Position numbers and translations under genes: made by a program. DNA of 64,000 nt from Rhodanobacteraceae bacterium (GTDB taxonomy: Bacteria > Pseudomonadota > Gammaproteobacteria > Xanthomonadales > SZUA-5). Positions 38,547 through 47,258 of this stretch are shown one piece after another (position 1 is the first letter of the stretch; each line of letters begins with the position of its first letter). The stretch spans positions 186,001 to 250,000 of the forward strand of contig JACKOW010000005.1 of the NCBI GenBank assembly GCA_024234055.1. Direction: 5' to 3'. The notes under the pieces are model-generated. The model was not told where the DNA came from and ran no database searches. It worked only from the letters and a program-made list of their open reading frames with translations.

Positions 38547-39254
38547 CTAAAGCCGCTCATAGACCATATCCCAGACCCCATGCCCGAGCTTGCGGCCACG
38601 GCGCTCGAAATGGGTTTCGATACGGCCTTCGGGCTTGGGCACATAGCCGGCTTCACCGCCGGTATTGCGGAACTGCGGATGCACGTCGAGCACTTCGCGC
38701 ATCCACAGCGCATAGGGCTCCCAGTCGGTGGCCAGGTGGAAGCGACCCCCTCGAAGCAGCCGGCTGGCCACCAGATCGCAGAAGGGCGTCTGCACGATGC
38801 GGCGCTTGTGGTGGCGCTTCTTGTGCCAGGGATCGGGAAAATACAGACGCACCTCATCCAGGCTGCCGGGCGCTATCCCCTCGCGCAGCACTTCGACCGC
38901 ATCGGCCGAGATCACTCGGACATTGTCCAGATTCTCCGCCGCCAGCTGTCGCAACAATCGACCCACACCCGGCCGGTGGACTTCGATGCCCAGATAATTG
39001 CGCCCGGGATCGGCCGCGGCAGCAGCACCGAGGGCTTCGCCATTGCCGAAACCGATTTCCACGACCACCGGTTGCTCGGTGCTGAACCAGCTGGCCGGAT
39101 GCGCCATCGACCGCGGCCAATCCAGGCCAAAGCGCGGCCAGTCCCGTTCCAGCGCCTCGCGCTGGGCCTCGGTGGTTCGGCCCTGACGCAGCACGAAACT
39201 TCGGATTTCGCGATGCAGGGGCTTCCCGTCCGTGGGTGTGCGCTCCTCGGTCAT
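38547..39254 (-). CDS. trmB: tRNA (guanine-N7)-methyltransferase
   Basis: A 235-residue SAM-dependent enzyme that makes m7G46 in tRNA. SAM motif VVEIGFGNGEALG, then LYFPDPWHKKRHHKRR, which carries the Asp and Lys residues typical of TrmB, and a PFCDLVASRLL region. Start overlaps the thiG stop by 4 bp, so it follows thiG in one operon. Confidence 0.95.
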   Translation of the reverse strand: MTEERTPTDGKPLHREIRSFVLRQGRTTEAQREALERDWPRFGLDWPRSMAHPASWFSTEQPVVVEIGFGNGEALGAAAAADPGRNYLGIEVHRPGVGRLLRQLAAENLDNVRVISADAVEVLREGIAPGSLDEVRLYFPDPWHKKRHHKRRIVQTPFCDLVASRLLRGGRFHLATDWEPYALWMREVLDVHPQFRNTGGEAGYVPKPEGRIETHFERRGRKLGHGVWDMVYERL

Positions 39255-40057
39255 TCGATCAGCCCTGAGGTCGGCGAGGAAGCATTGGCGAAGCGCTTGC
39301 GCGGGATACGACCGGCCAGAAAGGCCTCGCGTCCGGCTTCGATGGCCTTGCGCATGGCCGAGGCCATCAGCACCGGATCCCGGGCCCCGGCGATGGCGGT
39401 ATTCATCAGCACACCGTCGCAGCCCAGTTCCATTGCCACCGCGGCATCCGAGGCCGTGCCCACGCCGGCATCCACCAGGATCGGCACGGTCTTCTCTTCG
39501 ACGATGGTCAGGATGTTGTAGGGGTTGCGGATGCCGAGGCCCGATCCGATCGGCGCCGCCAGCGGCATCACCGCCACGCAGCCGCGCTTGGCCAACTCCC
39601 GCGCCACGACTGGATCGTCATTGGTGTAGACCATGACCTGGAAGCCTTCGCGCACCAGGATATCGGTGGCCTTGAGGGTCTCGACCACATCCGGGAACAA
39701 GGTCTTGATGTCGGCCAGCACCTCGAGCTTGACCAGCGGCGCACCGTCCAGCAGTTCGCGTGCCAGTCGGCAGGTGCGCACCGCTTCGTCGGCGCTGAAG
39801 CAGCCTGCGGTGTTGGGCAGGATGGTGTAGCGACTCGGCGGCAGCACATCGAGCAGATTCGGCTGATTCTTGTCCTGGCCGATATTGGTGCGACGTATCG
39901 CCACGGTCACGATCTCGGCGCCCGCGGCCTCGGTGGCCAGTTGGGTTTCTTCCAGATCCTTGAACTTGCCGGTACCGGTCAACAGCCGCGATCGGTAGAG
40001 CTTGCCGGCGATCTCCAGCAGGTCATGGTCATTACTATGGCTCACGATGTCGTCCAT
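39251..40057 (-). CDS. thiG: thiazole synthase ThiG
   Basis: A 268-residue TIM-barrel enzyme that forms the thiazole phosphate of thiamine from deoxyxylulose phosphate, ThiS-thiocarboxylate and dehydroglycine. Landmarks: SRLLTGTGKFKD at the start, the catalytic Lys in PLVKLEVLAD, and the phosphate-binding DAGVGTASDAAVAMELG. Start is the ATG at 40057. No thiS gene or thiamine riboswitch is visible here. Confidence 0.95.
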   Translation of the reverse strand: MDDIVSHSNDHDLLEIAGKLYRSRLLTGTGKFKDLEETQLATEAAGAEIVTVAIRRTNIGQDKNQPNLLDVLPPSRYTILPNTAGCFSADEAVRTCRLARELLDGAPLVKLEVLADIKTLFPDVVETLKATDILVREGFQVMVYTNDDPVVARELAKRGCVAVMPLAAPIGSGLGIRNPYNILTIVEEKTVPILVDAGVGTASDAAVAMELGCDGVLMNTAIAGARDPVLMASAMRKAIEAGREAFLAGRIPRKRFANASSPTSGLIE

Positions 40058-40260
40058 TGGTGACTGGAGGGGCGAGATTACGCGAGCGGCCCTGCGGAGG
40101 CCACGGCCGGGTCGGGGTTGTCGGTTGTTGGTTGTTGGTTGTTGGCGGTAGGAGCGCCCTCGCGGCGCGAGCAGCGACGCGACGGTCCCCGCCTGAGGCG
40201 GGTCGTGGTCAGAAGCCCGACACAATGCCCGACACTGCACATGGACCATGAACCCGGCCT

Positions 40261-40378
40261 CTGTGGGAGCGGCTTCAGCCGCGATGCTTCGCTCCGAGCA
40301 CACGCCAGGCCCGATCGCGGACAAAGTCCGCTCCCACAGCTTGGCCAGCAGAAGCGTTCAGACAAGTCTGGACCCATA
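40261..40378. repeat. REP-like hairpin plus a TCCAGAC palindrome
   Basis: CTGTGGGAGCGGCTTCAGCC at 40261 pairs with CCGCTCCCACAG at about 40328-40339, enclosing CGCGATG...CCGATCGCGG. This matches the well-known GTGGGAGCGGCTT-type REP of pseudomonads and xanthomonads. TTCAGACAAGTCTGGAC follows at 40357-40373. The rest of 40058-40443 holds GTTGGTTGTTGG runs (near 40125) and no gene. Confidence 0.75.
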
Positions 40379-40443
40379 AGAGCGCCGGCCCTGCCAGCCT
40401 TTCCCGTGCCCCGTGCCCCGTTTCCCGCCCTTGCCCCACAAAC

Positions 40444-40475
40444 GCAAACCGCCGGGCGTTTGCGCGCCCGGCGGT
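40444..40475 (-). terminator. probable intrinsic terminator of the M13 peptidase gene
   Basis: ACCGCCGGGCG / CGCCCGGCGGT, an 11-bp perfect stem with a 6-base loop at 40448-40475. On the minus strand the stem is followed by TTTGCGTTTG, a moderately T-rich tail, and it lies 26 bp beyond the stop codon. Confidence 0.75.
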
Positions 40476-40500
40476 CTGTGTCGTTACGAGGACGGCGCGA

Positions 40501-42609
40501 TTACCAGATGGCAATCCGCTGATCGCCGTCGCGCACCATCGGGTCACCGGCCTTGCAGCTGAAGGCTTCGGCGAAGGCCGGCATGTTGCTCGGCGTGCCG
40601 ATGGCACGGAAACGTGCCGGGGCATGCGGATCAGTGACCAGACGGACCGCCAGTTCCTTGTCGGTGTAGCCGCGGCGCCAGACCGTTGCCCAGTTCATGA
40701 AGAAGCGCTGATCCTGGGTGAAGCCGTCAATCATCGGATCGGTGAAATTCTCGCCCTGGGCCAGTTTCAAGGCATCGCGCGCGACCGTCAGACCACCCAG
40801 ATCAGCGATGTTCTCACCCAGCGTCAACGCGCCATTGACGTGCTTGCCGTCGATGGCCTCATAACCGTTGAACTGTTCGACCAGCATCGCCGTCTTGGCC
40901 TTGAAGCCCTCGGCATCGCTGGGCTGCCACCAGTTGGCGAAGGTGCCGTTGGCATCGAAGCGGCTGCCCTGGTCGTCGTAACCGTGCAGCATCTCGTGAC
41001 CGATCACGGCGCCGATGCCGCCGTAGTTGGTCGCCAGATCCGCGTTCGGGTCAAAGAAGGGCGGCTGCAGGATGGCGGCCGGGAACACGATCTCGTTAAG
41101 CAGCGGGTTGTAATAGGCATTCACCGTCTGCGGAGTCATGCCCCACTCGCCCTTGTCCTTGGGCTTGCCGATCTTGGACACCTGATAGGCGTGATTGAAG
41201 CGCGCCGCCGCCATGATGTTGGCAATGTAGCTGTCACGGGTGGTGCTCAGACCCGACCAGTCGCGCCACTTGTCCGGATAGCCGATCTTGGGATTGAAAC
41301 TGGCCCACTTCTCCAGTGCCTTGGCGCGGGTTTCCGGGCTCATCCACTCCAGCTTCTCCAGACGTGCCTTGAGGGCGGTCGACAGATTGGCCACCAGCTT
41401 TTCCATCTGTGCCTTGGACTCGGGCGGGAAGGCGACTTCCACGTAGATCTCGCCCAGTGCCTCGCCGACGGTACCGTTGACAGTGTCGAGCACGCGCTTC
41501 CAGCGCGGCTTCTGTTCTTCCTGGCCACGCAGGGTCTTGCCATAGAACGCGAAGTTCTCGTCGGCGTAGGTCTTGCTCAGGAAGGGCGCCGCGTTGTCGA
41601 TGACGTGGAAATGCAGGTAGGCCTGCCAATCGGCGACCGGCGTCTGCTCCAGCATGCTGTTGAGCTTGGCGAAGAAGTCCGGATTCGACATCGAGAACAT
41701 CGCCGGCTCGCTCATGCCGTTGGCCTTGAAGAACTCGGCCCAGGGCATCAGCGGGGTCTTGGCGTCGGCATCTGCCACGCTGACCGGGTTGTAATACTTG
41801 GAGACATCGCGCGACATCTCTTCGGTGGAGTACGACACGTCCGCCAGCTGGGTTTCAATGGCCATGATCGCCGCGGCCTGCGCCTTGGCGCTGGCCTCGT
41901 CGGCACCTGCCAGCTTCAGCATGGACTCGATGTGGGCCACGTAGGCCTCGCGCTCGGCCTTGTGCTCATCGCCTGCGTAGTAGGTCTTGTCGGGCAGACC
42001 CAGGCCATCCTGGGTGACATAGGCGATGACCTGACTGGAATCCTGGAAGTCCGATTCGCCGCCAAAGCCGAACAACATGCCGCGGCCATCAGCGTGGGCA
42101 TCGCGCACAAAGGTGGCAACGTCCTGCGGTGACGACAAGGCCGCAATCTGGTCCAGCACCGGCTGGATCGGCTTCAGACCGGCCGCTTCGGCTGCTGCTT
42201 CATCCATGCCGGTGGCCCAGAAATCACCGATCACCTTCTCGACGCCGGCCGCATCCTTCTTGACCGCCAATTTCTCGACGATCTGCTTCTGCACACCCAG
42301 CGAGCGCTCACCGAGCATCTCGAAGCTGCCCCAGGTGGTGCGATCGGCCGGAACCGGGTTGGCCGCCAGCCACTTGCTGTTCACGTAGCCGTTGAGGTCG
42401 GTACAGGCGGAAATGGCCGGATCCAGATCGCTGGCCTGGAAGACCGGCAGGGCCGGCAGACTGGCCACATCGATACTGAGCTTCTCGGGTGCGGCCGGAG
42501 CGGCGGGAGCAGTCGGAGCAGCAGTCTGGGGGGCTTCGCTGCCACAGGCAGCGAGCAACAGCGCGGCGGCAAGCGCCGCGGACAGCGGTTTGAGCACGGA
42601 ACGGATCAC
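40501..42609 (-). CDS. M13-family metallopeptidase (PepO-like lipoprotein)
   Basis: About 702 residues. N-terminal lipoprotein signal with LLLAACGSE, Ala/Pro-rich linker, then the M13 fold with zinc motif VIGHEMLHGYDDQGSRFD and ENIADLGG. It should be an outer-face or periplasmic endopeptidase similar to neprilysin/PepO. GTG at 42609 has AGGGAG five bases upstream and gives a better start than the in-frame ATG further out. Confidence 0.94.
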   Translation of the reverse strand: MIRSVLKPLSAALAAALLLAACGSEAPQTAAPTAPAAPAAPEKLSIDVASLPALPVFQASDLDPAISACTDLNGYVNSKWLAANPVPADRTTWGSFEMLGERSLGVQKQIVEKLAVKKDAAGVEKVIGDFWATGMDEAAAEAAGLKPIQPVLDQIAALSSPQDVATFVRDAHADGRGMLFGFGGESDFQDSSQVIAYVTQDGLGLPDKTYYAGDEHKAEREAYVAHIESMLKLAGADEASAKAQAAAIMAIETQLADVSYSTEEMSRDVSKYYNPVSVADADAKTPLMPWAEFFKANGMSEPAMFSMSNPDFFAKLNSMLEQTPVADWQAYLHFHVIDNAAPFLSKTYADENFAFYGKTLRGQEEQKPRWKRVLDTVNGTVGEALGEIYVEVAFPPESKAQMEKLVANLSTALKARLEKLEWMSPETRAKALEKWASFNPKIGYPDKWRDWSGLSTTRDSYIANIMAAARFNHAYQVSKIGKPKDKGEWGMTPQTVNAYYNPLLNEIVFPAAILQPPFFDPNADLATNYGGIGAVIGHEMLHGYDDQGSRFDANGTFANWWQPSDAEGFKAKTAMLVEQFNGYEAIDGKHVNGALTLGENIADLGGLTVARDALKLAQGENFTDPMIDGFTQDQRFFMNWATVWRRGYTDKELAVRLVTDPHAPARFRAIGTPSNMPAFAEAFSCKAGDPMVRDGDQRIAIW

Positions 42610-42726
42610 GGAATCTCCCTCATCGGATGAGCGGCAGGCGCAACAGGACAAAGGCCTCCGCGCGGGCCGCGGACTCTAGGACATTTTCACAATCTCGCCA
42701 TGAGCCGGAGGTCATGGGTTATGCGA

Positions 42727-42818
42727 GGGCACGGGGCACGGGGCACGGGGCACGGGGCACGGGGCACGGGGCACGGGGCACGGGGCACGGGGCACGGGGC
42801 ACGGGGCACGGGGCACGG
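42727..42818. repeat. thirteen tandem copies of GGGCACG
   Basis: Thirteen exact head-to-tail heptamers (42727-42817) plus one base. On the plus strand this is a run of GGGG tracts separated by CAC, so a G-quadruplex-forming array is expected; on the minus strand the same DNA reads CCCCGTG. It lies in the 623-bp gap between the M13 gene and the MATE gene. Confidence 0.97.
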
Positions 42819-42982
42819 TAAAGCAGGTTCTCCAACCAGCTTGTTGGCGCTCTGGGGTCCAATGCAAGCGCGTCGGTGGCCTATCGCCATGCCTGACGGA
42901 TGTCACGCTCGGTGCGGACTTGCACCTGGATAGCTCTCGTCTTTGCGCTGACCAGGGCTCAAGGAAGGAAGCGCGGTCCGCC

Positions 42983-43240
42983 CTGGCCCGCACATTTCAT
43001 GAGGTCGCGATGAAATCGCCCGACTTCGTTGGAACTACGCGGAAATCCTCGAATGGGTTGAAATGACAAACTGTTCGCTGCCATTTCCTCGCTAACGCGG
43101 CCCTCGCTCGTTCTTTGCGCCGGACTCTTCGTTGCTCGTCGTCGCAATGGAACAACCATTGCTCCTCCTCTCGTCTCGATTCCGGCGCAAAGCCCTTCGC
43201 GATCATCCGCGTTCCCTCATGAAATATGCGGGCTAGCCAG
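42983..43240. repeat. about 250-bp element with 19-bp terminal inverted repeats and nested hairpins
   Basis: Left end GCCCGCACATTTCATGAGG (42986-43004) and right end CCTCATGAAATATGCGGGC (43215-43233) are inverted repeats with 18 of 19 bases matching. Inside lies a perfect 12-bp pair CTTTGCGCCGGA (43113-43124) / TCCGGCGCAAAG (43181-43192), and inside that GCAATGG-AACAA-CCATTGC (43144-43162). No transposase is present, and the ends show no clear target duplication. The right end covers the stop codon of the MATE gene. Confidence 0.9.
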
Positions 43241-44645
43241 TTTCTCCCCGTGCCCCCTGCCCCGTTTCCCGTGCCCCGTCCCGCAGCCTGCGCAAACTCG
43301 TCGCCAGCCGCCAGTTCAGCAGGATCGCCGCCATGCTGAGGCCGGCGATGAAGCCGATCCACAGGCCCGGGCCGCCCCAGCCCACCTGGAATCCCAGGGT
43401 CCAGGCCATGGGGAATCCCACGCCCCAATAGGCGATGGCGGTGATGATCATCGGGAACTGGGTGTCCTTGAGCCCACGCAGGGCACCGGCGGCAACCACC
43501 TGGATGCCGTCGGACAGCTGGAAGATGGCGGCCAGGAACATCAGCTGCACCGCCAGCGGCACCAGGGCTTCGGCACCCGGCGCGTACAAGCGGGTGATCG
43601 GTGCTGCCAGCAACAGCATGACCGCGGCCGACAACAGTTGCGTGCCCAGTGCCAGCGTCAAACCGGCGATGGCCGCGCGTCGGACATCGGTCAGCCGCTC
43701 GGCGCCGCGGGCGTGTCCCACGCGCACGGTGACGGCCTGCGCCAGTCCCAGCGGCAGCATGAAAGCCACCGAGGCCACATTGATGGCGATCTGGTGCGCC
43801 GCGGCCCAGTCGCCACCGATACGCCCCATCAGCAGCGCAACGACGATGAACAGTCCGCCCTCCATCTGCCAGGCAAAGGCCATCGGCATTCCCAGGGCCA
43901 GCAAGGCCATGATCGGTTCGCGCCGGGGTCGATCGAGCTTGAGGATGGGCCCGAATCGCAGAAACCAGGAGGCACGTCTCAAGTACCAGGCCAGGCCAAT
44001 CGCTTCCAGCCACAAGGTGATGGCAGTCGCCAGACCCAGACCGAAAGTGCCCAGCGCCGGTATCGGCCCGGCGCCAAAGGCCAGCAGGATCGCCAGCGGC
44101 ACCAGCACTACCAGCCCCGCCAGGGCGGCCACCATGCCTGGTTTGGTTCGACCGAGGCCCTCGGCATAGCCACGCAGCAGATAGAAGGCCGCCAGCGCCG
44201 GGCCACCGAAACCGACGCCGCGCAGGAAATCGGCCGCATAGGGATAGAGTTTCGGATCAACGCCCACAAGGCGCAGCGCGCTGCTGCCGTTGAAGCAGAT
44301 CAGCATCACCACCACTCCCAGCGCCAGAGCCAGCCACCAGGCCTGACGGGCCTGGGCGGCAATCTCGTCGAAGCGCCGCGCTCCGAACAGTTGGGCCACG
44401 ATCGGCGTGATCGCGGCCAGGATGCCGATGGTCAGCAGCAGCGCCACGGTATACACAGCACCGCCCACGGCCACACCGCCCAGCGCCGCCGAGCTGATAC
44501 GGCCGGCAACGATGCTGTCGGCCACGGTCATGCCCATCGCCGACACTTGCCCGACGATCAGGGGCGCTGCCAGTCGCAGGGTTTCCAGCAGATGGCTTCT
44601 GTAAGTGGCGGGTGTGTCCAAGCGCTGCGCTGTGTTTGATTTCAA
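43233..44645 (-). CDS. MATE-family multidrug efflux transporter
   Basis: About 470 residues with 12 TM helices in two related halves; VGQVSAMGMTVADSIVAGRIS in TM1-2 is a family hallmark. Exports organic cations using H+ or Na+. The long open frame extends beyond the start of the divergent epimerase gene, so the start is taken as TTG 44645 (TTG 44621 is also possible). The last about 15 residues (GARETGQGARGETG) are encoded by simple repeats, and the TAG stop (43233-43235) lies in the terminal inverted repeat of the neighbouring element. Confidence 0.88.
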   Translation of the reverse strand: MKSNTAQRLDTPATYRSHLLETLRLAAPLIVGQVSAMGMTVADSIVAGRISSAALGGVAVGGAVYTVALLLTIGILAAITPIVAQLFGARRFDEIAAQARQAWWLALALGVVVMLICFNGSSALRLVGVDPKLYPYAADFLRGVGFGGPALAAFYLLRGYAEGLGRTKPGMVAALAGLVVLVPLAILLAFGAGPIPALGTFGLGLATAITLWLEAIGLAWYLRRASWFLRFGPILKLDRPRREPIMALLALGMPMAFAWQMEGGLFIVVALLMGRIGGDWAAAHQIAINVASVAFMLPLGLAQAVTVRVGHARGAERLTDVRRAAIAGLTLALGTQLLSAAVMLLLAAPITRLYAPGAEALVPLAVQLMFLAAIFQLSDGIQVVAAGALRGLKDTQFPMIITAIAYWGVGFPMAWTLGFQVGWGGPGLWIGFIAGLSMAAILLNWRLATSLRRLRDGARETGQGARGETG

Positions 44646-44697
44646 GGCCGCGTATCTTAGGGCTCTTGCAAGGACTTGCGGCTCCAGGGAGAACGTC

Positions 44698-45684
44698 ATG
44701 CCGACAGCAGTGGTGACCGGCGCCACCGGATTTCTGGGAGGACACATCGTCCGGCTGCTGCTGGAAAATGATTACAAGGTGCGCGCCCTGTACCGGTCCG
44801 AAGCCACCGTGGCGGCGATCGCCGAGCTACCCATCGAGTTCGTCCAGGGCGATGTCAGTGATCGCGCCTCGCTGGATCGGGCCATGCACGACGCCCCCGA
44901 TCTGGTGTTCCATGTCGCCGCCAGCACGGCCATGTGGAAGCCACGCTCCGCCCAGCAGACCCTGGTCAATGTCGAGGGCACGCGCAATGTGGTCCAGTCC
45001 GCACTGCGGGCCAAGGTCGGGCGGCTGGTCCACACCTCCAGCGTGGCCGTCTATGGACTGACGAGCGAGGTCATCAGCGAGACCTCGCCGCATCTGGGGC
45101 GCGAATCCTGGATCAACTATGCGCGCAGCAAGGCGCTGGGAGAGGATGCGGTCCACGCCGGCATCCGCTCCGGGCTGGATGCCGTCATCTGCAACCCGAC
45201 CCACATCTTCGGACCGGGTGACACCCAGAACTGGGCGCGACTGATCATGCTGGTTGATCAGCAGAAGCTGCCGGGTGTGCCGCCGGGATCGGGCTCCTTC
45301 ATCGATGTGCGTGAGGCGGCGCAAGCCCATCTGGTCGCCGCCGAGCGCGGCACCAAGGGCGGAAGCTATCTGTTGGGCGGAGAGGAATGCAGTTTTCTCG
45401 ATCTGGTCCAGCGCATCGGGCGATTGCTGGGCAAACCCGCCCCGAGCAAGGCCATTCCCGCTCTTGCCATGCGTGCACTCGCGCAGATCCAGGATCGCTG
45501 GAGCCGCTTCAGCGGCAAAGAGCCCGAGCTGACCCCCGAATCGGTGGCTTTCGTCTGCCAGCGGATGCGCTGCGACATCAGCAAGGCCAGGCGCGAGCTC
45601 GATCTCAAGGTGACCCCGCTGGATCATCTGCTCGCCGATACGATCGCCTGGCTGCGGCAGAACCGCTTGATCCAACGACCATGA
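44698..45684 (+). CDS. extended SDR / NAD-dependent epimerase-like (dihydroflavonol-4-reductase-like) protein
   Basis: A 328-residue protein. NAD(P) motif VTGATGFLGGHIVRLL and active-site YARSKALGE in extended SDR form. Substrate unknown; hopanoid/steroid-related reductases and dihydroflavonol reductases are the nearest relatives in general terms. ATG at 44698 has AGGGAG close upstream. The stop overlaps the next start by 4 bp. Confidence 0.87.
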   Translation: MPTAVVTGATGFLGGHIVRLLLENDYKVRALYRSEATVAAIAELPIEFVQGDVSDRASLDRAMHDAPDLVFHVAASTAMWKPRSAQQTLVNVEGTRNVVQSALRAKVGRLVHTSSVAVYGLTSEVISETSPHLGRESWINYARSKALGEDAVHAGIRSGLDAVICNPTHIFGPGDTQNWARLIMLVDQQKLPGVPPGSGSFIDVREAAQAHLVAAERGTKGGSYLLGGEECSFLDLVQRIGRLLGKPAPSKAIPALAMRALAQIQDRWSRFSGKEPELTPESVAFVCQRMRCDISKARRELDLKVTPLDHLLADTIAWLRQNRLIQRP

Positions 45685-46904
45685 ATCAGACACGACCCGC
45701 AGCCGAGCCCACGATCGCAGTCGCCGAGCCCGAGCCGTCTGGGCAGGCACCGATGCGACTGACCCGCGCCCAGCGCAAGGCCCTCGCCTGGCAGGGCAAA
45801 TCCTGCGAGAACTGCGAAATTCCCTTGCAGGGGCCGTTCTGCCACCGCTGCGGGCAACCCGAACGCACGCCGATCCGTGATCTGCTGGCGCTGTCCAACG
45901 ACGCCCTGGATTACCTCTTTGACGTCGACTCGCGGGTCTGGCGCACGCTGGTCAGCCTGTTCTTTGCGCCGGGCCGGCTGACCGAGGCTTATCTGGCCGG
46001 CAAGCGCATGAGCTTCATCCGGCCGATGCGCATCTATCTGGTCATGAGCGCCTTGCTGTTTGTCGTGGTCAACTGGACCAGCGACCTCAACATGCGAGTG
46101 ACCGGGGACGGCGATGTTCAGATCAACGGCTCGGCTGAGGACGTGGTGCTGCCGCAGCTGCCGGTGCCTCCCACGCCACCGGACGCTGGCGCTGGCCCGA
46201 TCGACCCTGAATCCGCACGCCGGGCCGAGGAGGTAGCCAGAGCACAAGCGGAAGCTGCCCAGGCGCTGGAGCAGGCCGCAGAACAGATCAAGGCCAAAGC
46301 CGCAGCGGAGGATGCTGCCAGGGCGACGGTCAAGGAAAAGAAACCGATCAACCTGACCTTCGCCGGGGATCAGCCCTGGGATCGACAGGACAATCCGCTG
46401 GTGCTGGCGTGGCTGCCCCCTGAAGTCAACGAATGGATGAACGACTACATCGCCGTGATCAAGGCCAATCTGGAATTGGTGCGGGATGACCCTCACCGCC
46501 TGGGTCAGTCATTCCTGCAGGTGCTGCCGCAAAGCTTGTTCGTGCTGCTGCCGGTCTTTGCGCTGTTGCTCAAGTTGGTGCTGGTGTTCAAGCGCCGCCT
46601 GTACATGGAACATCTGATGGTGGCCGTGCACAGCCACACCTTCATCTACATGGGGATTCTGGTCGCGATCGGATTGTCGAAGCTGGCCGAATTCTGGCCC
46701 GAGGGCTGGTTCAATCCCTGGTGGTTCCTGATGGGACTTTCGATTGCCTGGATACCGCTCAATCTGTTCCTGACCCAGAAACGAGTGTACCGGCAGCGCT
46801 GGTGGGGGGCGCCCTTCGCTTTTTTTGTGATCGGCACCCTGTATCTTATTCTGGTCTCTTTCACCATCATCGCCGCCCTGGTGATGAGCCTGGTGAATCT
46901 ATGA
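45681..46904 (+). CDS. DUF3667 membrane protein
   Basis: A 407-residue protein. N-terminal zinc-ribbon-like C-x2-C...FC-x2-CGQ pattern (CENCEIPLQGPFCHRCGQ), the DUF3667 core (LFFAPGRLTEAYLAGKR), then about five TM helices. Between TM1 and TM2 lies a 100-residue hydrophilic, Ala/Glu-rich predicted coiled coil that homologues often lack or vary. Function unknown; ATGA overlap with the epimerase gene. Confidence 0.84.
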   Translation: MNQTRPAAEPTIAVAEPEPSGQAPMRLTRAQRKALAWQGKSCENCEIPLQGPFCHRCGQPERTPIRDLLALSNDALDYLFDVDSRVWRTLVSLFFAPGRLTEAYLAGKRMSFIRPMRIYLVMSALLFVVVNWTSDLNMRVTGDGDVQINGSAEDVVLPQLPVPPTPPDAGAGPIDPESARRAEEVARAQAEAAQALEQAAEQIKAKAAAEDAARATVKEKKPINLTFAGDQPWDRQDNPLVLAWLPPEVNEWMNDYIAVIKANLELVRDDPHRLGQSFLQVLPQSLFVLLPVFALLLKLVLVFKRRLYMEHLMVAVHSHTFIYMGILVAIGLSKLAEFWPEGWFNPWWFLMGLSIAWIPLNLFLTQKRVYRQRWWGAPFAFFVIGTLYLILVSFTIIAALVMSLVNL

Positions 46905-46926
46905 ATCTGGAGCTGGTGGAGCTGGC

Positions 46927-47250
46927 ATGATCGTCTATGAAGTCAACATCAAGGTCCGCGAAGCAGTCGCCGACGACTACCGCGCGTGGCTGGGCGATCA
47001 TGTGCGTGAGTTGCTGACCCTGCCCGGCTTTCTGAGTGCCGAAGTCATGGTCCTGGAGCCCGAACAACCCACGCCGGAACAGCAGGAACTGGTGGTGGCC
47101 TACCGACTCGACAGCCATCACTCCCTGATCCGATACCTGGCCGAGCACGCCCCACGCATGCGCGCCAAGGCCAATGAGCGCTTCGAGGGCCAGTTCGAGA
47201 TCTCGCGCCGGGTACTGGCACCGCTGGTCGAGATGCTGCGCGTCGACTAG
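46927..47250 (+). CDS. DUF4286 protein
   Basis: A 107-residue cytoplasmic protein that matches the DUF4286 pattern: MIVYEVNIKV, DYRAWLGDHVRELLTLPGFL, YRLDSHHSLIRYLAEHAPRMR and FEISRRVL. Probably a ferredoxin-like alpha/beta fold; function unknown. Lies 22 bp after the DUF3667 gene and 8 bp before priA. Confidence 0.84.
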   Translation: MIVYEVNIKVREAVADDYRAWLGDHVRELLTLPGFLSAEVMVLEPEQPTPEQQELVVAYRLDSHHSLIRYLAEHAPRMRAKANERFEGQFEISRRVLAPLVEMLRVD

Positions 47251-47258
47251 CAGGCGTC

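Noticed and set aside
40058..40443. Thiamine pyrophosphate riboswitch upstream of thiG
   Set aside because: The region is filled by REP-like hairpins and TTGG-rich simple repeats, and I could not find the conserved THI-box pattern.
42959..43159. Minus-strand frame of about 66 codons in the palindromic element
   Set aside because: Lies inside the inverted-repeat element and has no protein-like properties.
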